A stretch of DNA of 56,264 nt from positions 1 to 56,264 of the forward strand of contig JAFDWF010000203.1 in NCBI GenBank assembly GCA_018268575.1, read 5' to 3'. A model generated the notes under the pieces. That model was given only the letters and a program-made list of their open reading frames with translations, ran no database searches and had not been told where the DNA came from. The translations under genes were made by a program, and so were the position numbers. Position 1 is the first letter of the stretch. Each line of letters opens with the position of its first letter. The DNA comes from Actinomycetota bacterium (lineage in GTDB: Bacteria; Actinomycetota; Thermoleophilia; Solirubrobacterales; 70-9). Positions 42,254-51,959 of the stretch are shown one piece after another.

Positions 42254-43497
42254 CCGTCACGGCCGAGACCTTCCCGATCGCGCGGGTGCGCGAGCAGTTC
42301 CCACTGCTCGCCCGTGAGATCGGCGGGGCCCCGGTCGCCTACCTCGACAGCGGCGCCTCCGCGGAGCGGGTGCTCGCCTCGATCGAGGCGGTCGACGACT
42401 ACGAGCGACACCACCACTCCAACGTCCACCGTGGCTCGCACACGCTCTCGGCCGAGGCGACGGCCGCCTACGAGGGCGCCCGCGACACCGTCGCCCGCCA
42501 CATCGGCGCCGCCGACCGGCGCGAGGTCGTCTTCGTCCGCAACGCGACCGAGGCGCTGAACCTGGTGGCGCGCGCCTGGGGCGACGCCAACGTCGGCGCC
42601 GGCGACCGGGTCCTGCTCACCGAGATGGAGCACCACTCGAACGTCGTGCCCTGGCAGCAGCTGGCCGAGCGGGTCGGGGCGGAGATCGACTGGGCGCCGA
42701 TCGACGCGGAGGGGCTGCTCGACCTCGACGCCTTGCGGGCGCTGCTCGAACGCGGCCCGAAGGTACTCGCGGTCACCCAGGTCTCCAACGTGCTCGGCAC
42801 CGAGAACCCGCTCGCCGAGATCGCCGCGATGGCCCACGAGGCGGGTGCGGTGGTGGTCGCCGACGGCGCCCAGGGGGCGCCGAAGCTGCCGCTCGACGTG
42901 GCGGCGCTGGGAGTCGACTTCTACGCGATCACCGGCCACAAGCTCTACGGGCCGACCGGCATCGGCGCGCTCTGGGGCCGGCTCGACCTGCTGCGGGAGA
43001 TGCCACCCTTCCTCGGCGGCGGCTCGATGATCCGCAAGGTGACGCGGGAGGGGACCACCTACGCCGACGTGCCGGCGCGCTTCGAGGCGGGCACCCCGGC
43101 GATCGCGCAGGCGATCGGGATGGGCGCGGCGCTCGCGTGGCTTGACGAGGAGCTCGGGATGGAGGCGGTCCGCGACCACGAGCGGGCGATCGCCGACTAC
43201 ACCCTCGGCGCGCTCGCCGAGGTCCCCGGCCTGAAGGTCTTCGGTCCCCCCCGCGGCCCGGAGCGCCTCGGCCCGGTCTCCTTCGAGCTCGAGGGCGTCC
43301 ACGCCCACGACGTCTCCGAGATCCTCGACCGCCACGGCGTCGCCGTCCGCGCCGGCCACCACTGCGCGCAGGTGCTGATGGAGCGCCTCGGCGTCGCCGC
43401 CACGGCCCGCGCCAGCTTCGGCGTCTACACCACGACCGAGGAGATCGACCGCCTGGTCGACGGCCTCGAAGACGCCCGCCGCGTCTTCGGGCTGTGA
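42250..43497 (+). CDS. sufS: Cysteine desulfurase, SufS type
   Basis: A 415-residue PLP enzyme that removes sulfur from cysteine. PLP Lys231 is in ITGHKLYGPTG and the persulfide Cys372 in RAGHHCAQ. EMEHHSNVVPWQ and THxG-type segments match the group. The N-terminal LDSGASAERVLASIEAVDDY departs from the usual LDNAATSQKP. Works with SufU, encoded next. Confidence 0.95.
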
Positions 43498-43517
43498 GGA
43501 CGCGCACGACGCTTCGC

Positions 43518-43523
43518 TAGCCT
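43518..43523 (+). promoter_or_regulatory. -10 box before sufU (leaderless)
   Basis: TAGCCT ends 6 bases before the ATG at 43530, so sufU may have its own transcript besides the sufCS message. Confidence 0.45.
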
Positions 43524-43529
43524 CGAACC

Positions 43530-43955
43530 ATGGACGAGCTCTACCGCGACCAGATCCTCGAGCACTACAAGCGGCCCCATAACTTCGGGGTCGTCGAGGG
43601 TGCCGACCTCGAGTACGAGGACACCAACCCGTTCTGCGGCGACGAGCAGCACGTGACGATCAAGCTCGACGCCGAGGACCGGGTCGCCGAGGTTGCCTTC
43701 GAGGGCAAGGGCTGCGCGATCTCGACCGCGGCCACCTCGCTGCTCACCGACGAGCTGGTCGGCAAGACGCGCGAGGAAGTGCTGCGGCTGCCGAAGGAGT
43801 ACGTGCTCGAGCTGCTCGGGATCGACATCTCGGCGACGCGGATGAAGTGCGCGATGCTCGGGCTGAAGATCGTCAAGTCCGCCGCCCTCGGTCAGCCCGC
43901 CGAATGGGAGGACGAGGGCGAGGTCGGCGACCCGACCGAAGCGGCGACCTTCTAA
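43530..43955 (+). CDS. sufU: SufU sulfur-transfer protein
   Basis: A 141-residue SufU/IscU-type protein. Zinc and sulfur-accepting residues Cys36 and Asp38 in NPFCGD, Cys62 in GKGCAIS and Cys107 in RMKCAM are present, with the short insertion before the third Cys typical of SufU. It accepts persulfide sulfur from SufS. It is followed by a strong hairpin terminator. Confidence 0.94.
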   Translation: MDELYRDQILEHYKRPHNFGVVEGADLEYEDTNPFCGDEQHVTIKLDAEDRVAEVAFEGKGCAISTAATSLLTDELVGKTREEVLRLPKEYVLELLGIDISATRMKCAMLGLKIVKSAALGQPAEWEDEGEVGDPTEAATF

Positions 43956-43971
43956 CCGCTCAGGACGTTTG

Positions 43972-44010
43972 GATCGCTCCCGTATGCGCTATGCGCATAC
44001 GGGAGCGATC
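43972..44010. terminator. Bidirectional hairpin between sufU and a VOC gene
   Basis: GATCGCTCCCGTATGCG (43972-43988) and its exact complement (43994-44010) with a 5-base loop, between convergent genes. No T-run, but the 17-bp stem is the only structure separating them. Confidence 0.7.
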
Positions 44011-44039
44011 TGATTCTTCTGACCGGAGCTGGATTCTGA

Positions 44040-44843
44040 CTAGGGCTGGGCGATCACGGCGAAGGCCGCCATCGGGGCGTTCGGCTCGCTGACCACGGCG
44101 AAGCGACCGGCGTCGATCGTCACCGGGCCGAAGTTGACCGTGCCGCCCGCGGCCTTCACCTTCTCCACCGCCGCGTCGGCGTCCGCGACGCCGAAGTAGA
44201 CGAGCCAGTGGGCGGGGACCTCGTCGGGCAGCATGCCGCCGATGTCCATCATCCCGGCGATCGAGCGGTCGTCGGCGGCGCGCAGGAACTCGACGTAGGT
44301 CTCCGGTCCCGGCTCGCCCTCGTTGCGCTGCATCTTCTGCTCTTTCGCCTTCCAGCCGAAGACGGCGCCGTAGAACTCCTTCGCCCCCTTTGGGTCGCGG
44401 GTGCCGAGCTCGTTCCAGGTGATCGCGCCCGCCTCGTTGACGCGGCCGGCGCCGGCGAACGTTCCCGGCTGCCAGACGCCGAAGGCGGCGCCGCCGGGGT
44501 CGGCGAAGACGGCCATCCGGCCGAGGTCCATCACGTCCATCGGCTCGAACATCACCGAGCCGCCCGCGGCGCTCACCTTGGCCGCGGTCGCCTCGGCGTC
44601 CTCGACCGAGATGTAGGTCGACCAGACCGCCGGCTGGCTCGGTTGCTGCAGCGGCATCATCCCGGCGACCGCGTCGCCGTCGAGCTCGGCGCGGCGGTAG
44701 CCGCCCATTTCGGCCGAGTTCGGCTGCTCGGACGCGTCCCAGCCGAGCAGGTTGGCGTAGAAGGCGGCCGAGGCGTCGATGTCGGCGCTCGCCAGGTCGA
44801 CCCAGGAGGGCGTGCCCGGCACGTAGCTCGTCACTTTGCTCAT
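44040..44843 (-). CDS. Two-domain VOC (glyoxalase-fold) protein 1
   Basis: A 267-residue protein made of two VOC modules. Module 1 starts SYVPGTPSWVDLASADIDAS and module 2 includes ITWNELGTRDPKGAKEFYGA and PAHWLVYFGVADADAAVEKV. Such proteins are often called hydroxylase or glyoxalase relatives; no specific metal site or substrate can be assigned. AAAGGAG precedes the ATG at 44843. The long upstream extension of its frame crosses the paralogue next door and is a shadow. It is a tandem paralogue of the following gene. Confidence 0.85.
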   Translation of the reverse strand: MSKVTSYVPGTPSWVDLASADIDASAAFYANLLGWDASEQPNSAEMGGYRRAELDGDAVAGMMPLQQPSQPAVWSTYISVEDAEATAAKVSAAGGSVMFEPMDVMDLGRMAVFADPGGAAFGVWQPGTFAGAGRVNEAGAITWNELGTRDPKGAKEFYGAVFGWKAKEQKMQRNEGEPGPETYVEFLRAADDRSIAGMMDIGGMLPDEVPAHWLVYFGVADADAAVEKVKAAGGTVNFGPVTIDAGRFAVVSEPNAPMAAFAVIAQP

Positions 44844-44869
44844 CGTTCTTCTCCTTTGGGAGTCTGGGC

Positions 44870-45670
44870 TTACGGCGCGTTTTCGCGCGTCTCGTCGGTC
44901 GGCGCCATCACCGCGAAGAAAGCGCCCTGGGGGTCGGTCAGGACGGCGAGGCGGCCGACCGGGATGTCGGCCGGGCCGTTGACCAACTGGCCGCCCGCCG
45001 CCTTCGTCGTCTCCACCGCCGCGTCGGCGTCGGGGACGGTGAAGTAGACGAGCCAGCTCGAGGGAGTCTCGTCGGGGGCCATGCCGGTGATGTCCATCAT
45101 CCCGCCGCGCGTGTGCTCGCCGTCCTTCCAGATGTGGTAGGTGCCCATGCCCGGGATCTCCTGCTCTTCCACGGTCCAGCCGAAGACCTTGCCGTAGAAC
45201 TCGCGGGCGGCGGGCACGTCGCGGGTGCCGAGTTCGTTCCAGCCGAAGGTGCCGTCCTCGTTGACCAGCTCGGCGCCGACGAAGGTGCCCGGCTCCCAGA
45301 TCCCGCAGACGGCGCCGGTCGGGTCGGCGAAGACGGCCATCTTGCCCATCCCCATCACGTCGAGCGGCTCGACGATCACCTGGCCGCCCGCGTCGCGCAC
45401 CGCGACGAGGGTCGCGTCGGCGTCGGCGACCGAGACGTAGGTGGCCCAGTGGCAGGGCTGGTTCTCTTCCATCTGCGGCGAGACGCCGGCGACGTCCTTG
45501 CCGTTCAGCTTCGCCCGCCGGTAGCCGCCGAGTTCGGCCGAGTTGGGTTGCTCGGGGATCTCCCAGCCGAGCAGCTCGCGGTAATAGCGCTCGCTGGCCT
45601 CGATGTCGGGGGTGCCGCCGAGTTCGACCCAGCACGGGGTGCCGGGTTCGTAGCTGGTTCTCTCGCTCAT
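44870..45670 (-). CDS. Two-domain VOC (glyoxalase-fold) protein 2
   Basis: A 266-residue paralogue of the neighbour, sharing EQPNSAE(L/M)GGYRRA, FADP(G/T)GA, WNELGTRD and the module order. It begins SYEPGTPCWVELGGTPDIEA. GAGGAG precedes the ATG at 45670. The pair, 26 bases apart and in reverse orientation between the two halves of the Suf system, arose by tandem duplication. Confidence 0.85.
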   Translation of the reverse strand: MSERTSYEPGTPCWVELGGTPDIEASERYYRELLGWEIPEQPNSAELGGYRRAKLNGKDVAGVSPQMEENQPCHWATYVSVADADATLVAVRDAGGQVIVEPLDVMGMGKMAVFADPTGAVCGIWEPGTFVGAELVNEDGTFGWNELGTRDVPAAREFYGKVFGWTVEEQEIPGMGTYHIWKDGEHTRGGMMDITGMAPDETPSSWLVYFTVPDADAAVETTKAAGGQLVNGPADIPVGRLAVLTDPQGAFFAVMAPTDETRENAP

Positions 45671-45877
45671 CACTCGCTCCTCTCGAAGGGGTTCCTCGTC
45701 CCATAAGACCACCCGACCGTCCCAATTTCATCGCCAAGTCGTGAAATCCACCTGGAACTCTCAGCGGCAGGCAGGGGCGCAACGGCCGCGATCTGTAAAA
45801 TCCGACCCTGCAAGTAGGTTTAAATTTCACCTTCGTCTCAACCCGGGGTTCCTGAGCCGCCCCGGAGGAAGGTCCTC
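45671..45877. promoter_or_regulatory. Divergent promoter region of VOC genes and Rieske-sufBD
   Basis: 207 bases, locally AT-rich. Candidate operators are ATTTCA/TGAAAT with an 11-base spacer near 45724-45747 and the imperfect palindrome AGGTTTAAATTTCACCT near 45817-45833, the latter a possible Rrf2-type site for sufBD. GGAGGAAGG before 45878 is the Rieske ribosome-binding site. Confidence 0.45.
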
Positions 45878-46207
45878 TTGACCGATACCGCAGGAACCAC
45901 GATCTCAGTCTGCCCGGTGGCCGAGTTGCCGCCCGGCGCGAGGCGCCTCGTCGAGCACGACGGGATGAAGATCGGCGTCTTCAATTGCGACGGCACGCTG
46001 TACGCGATCGAGGACCGTTGCTCGCATGACGACGGGCCGCTCGCCGAGGGCGAGTTCGACCAGGCCGCCTGCACGGTCGAGTGCCCGCGCCACGGCTCCC
46101 TCTTCGACCTGACCACCGGCAGACCGAAGACGCTCCCCGCATTCAAGCCGGTGAAGACGTTCGCGGCCGCCGTCGTGGACGACACCGTCACCCTGGAGGT
46201 TGCATAA
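45878..46207 (+). CDS. Rieske-type 2Fe-2S ferredoxin
   Basis: A 109-residue Rieske protein of the non-haem dioxygenase ferredoxin type. Cluster ligands are Cys48 and His50 in [10 protein letters not shown] and Cys69 and His72 in ECPRHGSLF. It lies 4 bases before sufB in the same operon, an arrangement seen in several actinobacterial suf operons, and may supply electrons for cluster assembly (inference). TTG start with GGAGGAAGG upstream. Confidence 0.92.
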   Translation: MTDTAGTTISVCPVAELPPGARRLVEHDGMKIGVFNCDGTLYAIEDRCSHDDGPLAEGEFDQAACTVECPRHGSLFDLTTGRPKTLPAFKPVKTFAAAVVDDTVTLEVA

Positions 46208-46211
46208 GAAC

Positions 46212-47648
46212 ATGGCTACGTCGCCCGAGGTACTTGCCGAGAAACGAGAGCTTGCCGGGATCAACGCCGACTACAAGGAGAAGTTCGGCTTCAACGACCC
46301 CGAGACCGGCTACGCCTACAAAGCTCCGAAGGGACTCTCCAGAGAGGTCGTCGAGACGATCTCCGAGTTCAAGGACGAGCCGCAGTGGATGCGCGACTTC
46401 CGGCTGAAGGCGCTCGAGCACTTCGAATCGCGGCCGACCCCGACCTGGGGCGGCGACCTCGAGCAGATCGACTTCGACGACATCCACTACTTCGTGCGGG
46501 CGTCAGAGACGAACTCGCGCGACTGGTCGGAGGTGCCGGAGGACATCAAATACACCTTCGACCGGCTCGGGATCCCGGAGGCGGAGCGCAAATTCCTCGC
46601 CGGCGTCGGCGCCCAGTACGAGTCCGAGGTCGTCTACCACCAGGTGAACGAGAAACTCGAGGCGCAGGGCGTGATCTTCACCGACATGGACAGCGCGCTG
46701 CGCGAACACGAGGACCTGGTGCGCGAGTACTGGGCCACGGTGATCCCGCCCAACGACAACAAACTGGCGGCGCTGAACTCGGCGGTCTGGTCGGGCGGCT
46801 CCTTCGTCTACGTCCCCGCCGGGGTCACGGTGGAGATGCCGCTGCAGGCCTACTTCCGGATCAACACCGAGAACATGGGCCAGTTCGAGCGCACGCTGAT
46901 CATCGCCGAGGAGGGCGCCGACGTCCACTACATCGAGGGCTGCACCGCGCCGACCTACTCGTCCGACTCGCTGCACTCCGCGGTCGTCGAGCTGATCGCC
47001 AAGCCGGGCGCGCGGATCCGCTACACGACCGTGCAGAACTGGTCGCAGAACGTCTACAACCTCGTCACGAAGCGCGCGGTCGCGCACGAAAAGGCGACGA
47101 TGGAGTGGGTCGACTGCAACCTCGGCTCGAAACTGACGATGAAGTACCCGTCGATCTACCTGCTGGGCGAGGAAGCCCACGGCGAGATCCTCTCGATCGC
47201 CTTCGCCGGGGCGGGCCAGCACCAGGACGCGGGCGGCAAGATCATCCACGCGGCGCCGAAGACGTCCTCCTCGATCTTCTCCAAGTCGATCTCCAAGGAC
47301 GGCGGTCGGGCGACCTACCGCGGGCTGATGGAAATCGCCGACGGGGCGAGCGAATCGCGCTCGAAGGTGGTCTGCGACGCGCTGCTCCTCGACGAGGACT
47401 CGCGCTCCGACACCTACCCGACGATCCGCATCGACGAGAACGACGCCGACGTCGGCCACGAGGCGACCGTGTCGAAGATCGGCGACGAGCAGCTCTTCTA
47501 CCTGCAGAGCCGCGGGCTCGACGAGGAGGAGGCCTCGAAGATGATCGTCAATGGGTTCATCGAGCCGGTCACCAAGGAACTGCCGATGGAGTACGCGGTC
47601 GAGCTCAACCGGCTGATCGAGCTGCAGATGGAGGGTTCCATTGGCTGA
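46212..47648 (+). CDS. sufB: Fe-S scaffold subunit SufB
   Basis: A 478-residue scaffold component. Typical stretches are [60 protein letters not shown] and [20 protein letters not shown], with the beta-helix core. ATG at 46212 was chosen; GGAGG at 46195 is somewhat far, and a TTG at 46200 would sit directly on the site. It overlaps sufD by eight bases. Confidence 0.96.
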   Translation: MATSPEVLAEKRELAGINADYKEKFGFNDPETGYAYKAPKGLSREVVETISEFKDEPQWMRDFRLKALEHFESRPTPTWGGDLEQIDFDDIHYFVRASETNSRDWSEVPEDIKYTFDRLGIPEAERKFLAGVGAQYESEVVYHQVNEKLEAQGVIFTDMDSALREHEDLVREYWATVIPPNDNKLAALNSAVWSGGSFVYVPAGVTVEMPLQAYFRINTENMGQFERTLIIAEEGADVHYIEGCTAPTYSSDSLHSAVVELIAKPGARIRYTTVQNWSQNVYNLVTKRAVAHEKATMEWVDCNLGSKLTMKYPSIYLLGEEAHGEILSIAFAGAGQHQDAGGKIIHAAPKTSSSIFSKSISKDGGRATYRGLMEIADGASESRSKVVCDALLLDEDSRSDTYPTIRIDENDADVGHEATVSKIGDEQLFYLQSRGLDEEEASKMIVNGFIEPVTKELPMEYAVELNRLIELQMEGSIG

Positions 47649-48801
47649 GCTCGCCGTCGAGCCGGCCTGGCTGGAGCAGCGGCGCCAGAAGGGCGCCGCG
47701 CTGATCGAGACCCTCCCCCTCCCCGACCACAAGGTCAAGGGCTGGGAATTCACCGACCTGGCGAGCCTCGACCTCGCCGCCTACAGCGGCGCCGATGCCG
47801 ACGTCGAGGTCAGCGGCGGCGAGGGCGCGACGGTGATCTCGCTGGCCGCGGCGATCGAGTCGCACGGGGAGCTGCTCGAGGTGGCGCTCGGGTCGCTGGT
47901 GCCCGTGGAGGACCCGTTCGTGGCCCGCAACGAGGCCGACTGGCGCGACGGCGTGCTGGTGCACGTGCCGCGCGGGGTGAAGCTGGCGGAGCCGGTGCGG
48001 ATCGAGGTCCCGGTCGCCGAGAGCGGCACCGCGGTCAGCTGGCGCACGCTGATCGTGCTCGAGGAGGGCGCCGAAGCGGAGGTCTGGGAGCACTGGTCCT
48101 CGCCCGGCGACGAGGTCGACGCGCTGCTCAACTCGGTGGTCGAGCTCTCGGTCGGCCAGGCCGCGACGCTGCGCTACGTCAACACCCAGGACATCTCCGA
48201 GAAGGCCTGGATCTTCGCCACCCAGCGGGCCCAGGTCGAGCGCGACGGGCGGCTCGACTGGTCGGCGCTCGGCTTCGGCTCGGGGCGCGGCAAGGTGCGG
48301 ATGGAGACCAAGCTGGCGGGCCAGGGCTCCGAGGCGCGGGTGACCGGCGGCTACGCCGGTGGCCCCGGCCAGCACCTCGACTACGACACGACGCAGGAGC
48401 ACGCGGCGCCCAACACCAACTCCGACCTCGCCTTCCGCGGGGTGCTGGCGAAGGGGTCGACCGCGGTCTGGCGCGGGATGATCAAGGTCGACCCGGGCGC
48501 CCAGCAGACCGACGCCTTCCAGGAGAGCCGCAACCTGCTGCTCTCGCCGGAGGCGCATGCCGATGCGATCCCGGGCCTCGAGATCCTCGCCGACGACGTC
48601 CGCTGCACCCACGCCGCGGCGATCGCCCAGGTCGACAAGGACCAGCTCTTCTACCTCACCTCGCGCGGACTCGGCGCGGCGGCAGCGAAGTCACTGGTGA
48701 TCGAAGGCTTCCTCGAGGCGCTGGTCGAACGGCTCGCCGAGGGCCCGGTCCGGGACGAGATCTCGGCCGCGCTCGAGGCGCGCCTCGGCGAGATCCTCTA
48801 G
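47641..48801 (+). CDS. sufD: Fe-S scaffold subunit SufD
   Basis: A 386-residue SufB paralogue that pairs with SufB. It has [20 protein letters not shown] near the N-terminus, [16 protein letters not shown], and the C-terminal [20 protein letters not shown] and [23 protein letters not shown] start with GGAGGG 6 bases before it. The last codons overlap the end of the convergent small membrane gene. Confidence 0.95.
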   Translation: MAELAVEPAWLEQRRQKGAALIETLPLPDHKVKGWEFTDLASLDLAAYSGADADVEVSGGEGATVISLAAAIESHGELLEVALGSLVPVEDPFVARNEADWRDGVLVHVPRGVKLAEPVRIEVPVAESGTAVSWRTLIVLEEGAEAEVWEHWSSPGDEVDALLNSVVELSVGQAATLRYVNTQDISEKAWIFATQRAQVERDGRLDWSALGFGSGRGKVRMETKLAGQGSEARVTGGYAGGPGQHLDYDTTQEHAAPNTNSDLAFRGVLAKGSTAVWRGMIKVDPGAQQTDAFQESRNLLLSPEAHADAIPGLEILADDVRCTHAAAIAQVDKDQLFYLTSRGLGAAAAKSLVIEGFLEALVERLAEGPVRDEISAALEARLGEIL

Positions 48802-48959
48802 CGCTTCTTCTGCGCCTCCTCGCGTTCGCGCTTCTTCTCGGCGCGGGTGGAGCGGATGATGCCGCCGATCACGATCAGCACCGGCAGCACGTAGAAGATC
48901 CACAGCCAGTGGCCGACGTGGGCGAGCGGGAGGGCGAGGGCGCTCGTCGAATCCGCCAT
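48798..48959 (-). CDS. Small single-helix membrane protein
   Basis: A 53-residue protein with one helix (LWIFYVLPVLIVIGGII, about residues 19-35) and a basic/acidic tail ([15 protein letters not shown]). Its ATG overlaps the stop of the large membrane protein gene by one base, so it is probably an accessory subunit of that protein. Confidence 0.7.
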   Translation of the reverse strand: MADSTSALALPLAHVGHWLWIFYVLPVLIVIGGIIRSTRAEKKREREEAQKKR

Positions 48960-50359
48960 CAGGCGCCTCCCACCGAGAGCAGGTAGAGGCCGAAGCAGGT
49001 GAAGGCGACCATCACCGCGAGCATCCAGTACTGCGAGCGCGAGGCACGGCGGTAGTCGGGCCAGTAGACCAGCGCCCGGTCGTGGGCAAGGGTCAGCCCC
49101 AGCACGTGGCCGACGATCAGCGCCGCCACCTGGACGTACCAGATGACGTTGGGGCTGAGGGCGCTGAAGTCGATCCCGTATTCGGCGGTGCCGAAGAGGT
49201 CCGTCGTCGAGGTCCCCAGCGGGTCCGACAGCAGGTAGGTGAACTGGGCCTGCTCCTGGTAGACGAAGAGGCTGAAGTAGTGGGCGACCAGGTAGGCGAG
49301 CGCGATCGGGATCAGCGAGTGGGCGAAGCCGCGCTGCAGCGTGCGGAAGGCGGGCGCGCCGGGCACCGAGCGCATCCCCTTCACCCCGAGCATGTAGACG
49401 CCGCCGACCGCGAGGACGGTGGCCGCCATGAAGAGGGTGTCGGTGATCCGGATCGTCGCCAGCGGCCCGAAGCCGATCCCTTCGATCCACTTGCCGACGC
49501 TTTCCAGGCCCGATTTGTAGGCACCGTCCTCGGCCCCGTCGAAGCTGGTGGTGGCGATCGAGGCGATCACCACGGCGGTCGAGCCGGGGACGCTGGTCGC
49601 CCAGTGCGCCGCCGCGGCAAGCGGGCGGCGGCGGCCGATGCGGCCGTCCTTCTCGCCGAACGGGGCGAGCTCGGAGAACATCCCGAAGTAGACCGAGAAG
49701 ATCTCGCCGCGGGCGCACCAGACCTCGGTGCCGAAGAGGCCCATCATCGCCAGCGTGTAGACGCTGTAGACGCAGGCGGCGACGCCCGCCGCGTGCGGTT
49801 CGAGGCCGATCGCGACGCCGCCGCTCGAACCGTAGACGACCTCGAGCCAGACGAAGCCGAGCAGGCCGACGGCGGCGGGCCAGCGGCCGAGCTTCTCCGG
49901 GTAGGCGACGTGCGGGAGCGGGCGGCGGGCGAGCGCGCCGTAGGCGCCACCGGCGGCGCGCGCGATCGCCCGCCACGGGTTGAAGACCGGGAAGACGTTG
50001 CCGAGGAGCGCCGAGGCGAACGGGAAGCCGATCCAGACGGTGACGAAGAAGAAGGTGATCGCGAAGTTGCGGTCGGGCGCTTCGGTGCCGTGGATGCCGG
50101 AGTAGATGCCCACCCCGAGCAGGAAGACGGCGAGCCCGCCGCAGAGGACCTGCAGCGGCCAGGAGCGCAGGACGCCGGTCAGCCAGGCGGCGGAGGGGCG
50201 CCAGCGCTCCTCCTCGAACAGCGGCTTGCGCCAGGCGGCGGAGAGGGCGAAGAAGGAGGCGACGAGGACGATCGACGCCCCCCAGGCGAAGAGCCAGGCG
50301 GGGAGCGGCAGGTCCTGCTTGGCGACGAGGGCGTGGGCGAAGGGCAGCGCCGGGATCAT
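48959..50359 (-). CDS. Large polytopic membrane protein (unassigned)
   Basis: A 466-residue membrane protein with roughly 12 hydrophobic segments, many Trp/Tyr and conserved-looking loops such as NVFPVFNPWRAIARAAGG, GLFGTEVWCARGEIFSVYFG and VAHYFSLFVYQEQAQFTYLL. Similar actinobacterial proteins have been labelled fenitrothion hydrolase, which I consider unreliable. The paired small protein downstream and the nearby copper genes suggest a respiratory or metal-related membrane complex, but this is inference. Confidence 0.75.
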   Translation of the reverse strand: MIPALPFAHALVAKQDLPLPAWLFAWGASIVLVASFFALSAAWRKPLFEEERWRPSAAWLTGVLRSWPLQVLCGGLAVFLLGVGIYSGIHGTEAPDRNFAITFFFVTVWIGFPFASALLGNVFPVFNPWRAIARAAGGAYGALARRPLPHVAYPEKLGRWPAAVGLLGFVWLEVVYGSSGGVAIGLEPHAAGVAACVYSVYTLAMMGLFGTEVWCARGEIFSVYFGMFSELAPFGEKDGRIGRRRPLAAAAHWATSVPGSTAVVIASIATTSFDGAEDGAYKSGLESVGKWIEGIGFGPLATIRITDTLFMAATVLAVGGVYMLGVKGMRSVPGAPAFRTLQRGFAHSLIPIALAYLVAHYFSLFVYQEQAQFTYLLSDPLGTSTTDLFGTAEYGIDFSALSPNVIWYVQVAALIVGHVLGLTLAHDRALVYWPDYRRASRSQYWMLAVMVAFTCFGLYLLSVGGA

Positions 50360-50379
50360 CGGAATAGCCTCCGCGGCCC

Positions 50380-51201
50380 GTGCGCCCCGGACGCGACAAC
50401 ATCGCCGCCCCCGACCTGCCTACCGACCTCGAGTGGATCGGCGCCGAACCGGACTCGATGCCGGCGCTGACCGCGGGCGGCCCGGCGATCGTCCACTTCC
50501 TCGATTTCGCGCAGCTGAACAGCGTGCGCACCCTCCCCTACCTGGGCGAGTGGGCGCGGCGCTACGGCGCGGCGGGCCTCTCGGTGATCGGCGTGCAGGC
50601 GCCGCGCTTCGAGTTCGGCGCCGGCCGCGACGCGGTGGCGGCCGGGCTGGGACGGCTCGGGGTCGAGTTCCCGGTCGCGATCGACGCGCGCCGCGACCTC
50701 TGGATGACCTACGGCTGCGAAGGCTGGCCGAGCCTCTTCCTCTGGGCGATGGGTGGGGCGCTCAGCTGGGTCCACTTCGGCGAGGGCGACTACCTGGGGA
50801 CCGAGATGGCGATCCAGGAAGAGCTGCGGGAGGCCGACGCCCTGCGGCCGCTGCCCGACCCGATGGCGCCGCTGCGCCCCGAGGACGCGCCGGGCGCGCG
50901 GGTGATGGCGCCGAGCGCCGAGGTCTTTCCCGGCGGCGGCTGGGAGGCGCCGTGGGTCGCAGGTGAGGGGGCCGACGAGCTGGTCGTCGAATACGAGGCG
51001 GGCGGCGCCTGGGCGACGGTCGAGGGTCGCGGGACGCTCGGCGTGGCGGTCGACGGCGAGGACCGCGGCGGGCTCGAGATCCCCGGGCCGGGGATCTACG
51101 AGCTGGCGGCACACGAGCGTCACGGGGCGCACGCCGTGACGCTCATCCCCGAGGCGGGGATGAGCGTCTGGTCGGTGAGCTTCGACCCGGGGCTGCCGTA
51201 G
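50380..51201 (+). CDS. Thioredoxin-fold protein lacking the active-site cysteines
   Basis: A 273-residue protein. Residues about 30-165 follow the redoxin part of DipZ/TlpA-like proteins: AIVHFLDFAQLNSVRTLPYL, LSVIGVQAPRFEF and VHFGEGDYLGTE. Where the relatives have a CxxC motif the sequence reads QLNSV, so it cannot do thiol exchange there. The remaining 100 residues form a beta-rich domain. No signal peptide is seen. GTG at 50380 has a TAGCCT box 9 bases upstream. Divergent from the large membrane gene. Confidence 0.75.
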   Translation: MRPGRDNIAAPDLPTDLEWIGAEPDSMPALTAGGPAIVHFLDFAQLNSVRTLPYLGEWARRYGAAGLSVIGVQAPRFEFGAGRDAVAAGLGRLGVEFPVAIDARRDLWMTYGCEGWPSLFLWAMGGALSWVHFGEGDYLGTEMAIQEELREADALRPLPDPMAPLRPEDAPGARVMAPSAEVFPGGGWEAPWVAGEGADELVVEYEAGGAWATVEGRGTLGVAVDGEDRGGLEIPGPGIYELAAHERHGAHAVTLIPEAGMSVWSVSFDPGLP

Positions 51202-51204
51202 GGC

Positions 51205-51243
51205 GTGGAGACTTGCTCGGCCGATGGCCGAGCAAGTCTCCAC
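51205..51243. terminator. Bidirectional hairpin between redoxin-like gene and ycnI
   Basis: GTGGAGACTTGCTCGGCC (51205-51222) and its exact complement (51226-51243) around a GAT loop: 18 bp, between convergent genes, only 3 bases after one stop and 14 before the other. Confidence 0.75.
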
Positions 51244-51257
51244 AGGACCGTTTCGTC

Positions 51258-51959
51258 TCACGCCGTCCTCCGGCGACCGCCGAAGATCGCCGCGGCGGCG
51301 GCGAGCAGGGCGATGACGGCGACGACCAGGGCGGCGATCGCGAGGCCCTTGTCGCGGGAGCCGCCGGAGCTCGACGCTTGGCTCGCTTCATTCGATTCTT
51401 CGGCGCTTGCCGCAGAGCCGCCGCCCGACCGCGCCGCGGTCGTCATCTGACCCGGTTCCGTCGGCGCCGTGACCAGCACCTGCGGCGCCGGGTGTTCGGT
51501 TTCCGGAGCGCCGATCCAGCGGACGACTTCGCCGTTGTCGTAGGTCTGGACCGCCTTGAAGGTCAGCTCTTCGCCGGCCTTGCCGGGGATCTGCACCGAC
51601 AGCGGGAAGTCCTGGAACTCCCCCGGCGGCAGCTTGCCGCCGTTGAAGATCACCTCCCGCACGCCTTCGGTGACCGGCCCGTCGTCGGTCTGGATCGGCA
51701 CCTTCAGCTTGTCGTGGACGACCTTCACGTTCCAGCCGGGGACCGCCTGGTAGGAGACGTCGCCGAACCCTTCCGGGAGCTGGACTTCGACCTTGGTCGT
51801 GTTGGCGTCGTCGGTCTCGTTCGGCACCCGCACGTCGAGCACGGTGTAGGCCCCTTCGGGGGCTTCGTTCGGCTGCACCGTCACGTGGGCCTGCGCCGCC
51901 GCGGGGGCGAGCAGAGCCAGCGCGAGCAGCGCGGCCGGAATCAGCGTCTTGGCCTTCAT
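51258..51959 (-). CDS. ycnI: YcnI-family copper-binding membrane protein (DUF1775)
   Basis: A 233-residue protein. After the signal peptide (ending AAQA) the mature chain starts at His25 in HVTVQPNEAPEGAYT, and the amino-terminal His brace plus Trp in the domain binds Cu(II) in characterised YcnI. A Ser/Glu-rich linker and a C-terminal helix (GLAIAALVVAVIALLAAAAA) anchor it outside the membrane. Part of a copper cluster with the CopC-CopD fusion. Confidence 0.92.
   Translation of the reverse strand: MKAKTLIPAALLALALLAPAAAQAHVTVQPNEAPEGAYTVLDVRVPNETDDANTTKVEVQLPEGFGDVSYQAVPGWNVKVVHDKLKVPIQTDDGPVTEGVREVIFNGGKLPPGEFQDFPLSVQIPGKAGEELTFKAVQTYDNGEVVRWIGAPETEHPAPQVLVTAPTEPGQMTTAARSGGGSAASAEESNEASQASSSGGSRDKGLAIAALVVAVIALLAAAAAIFGGRRRTA

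Noticed and set aside
44844..45830. A 596-residue VOC fusion
   Set aside because: The upstream part is a different frame across the paralogue at 44870-45670; ATG at 44843 with a good ribosome-binding site fits a two-module VOC protein.
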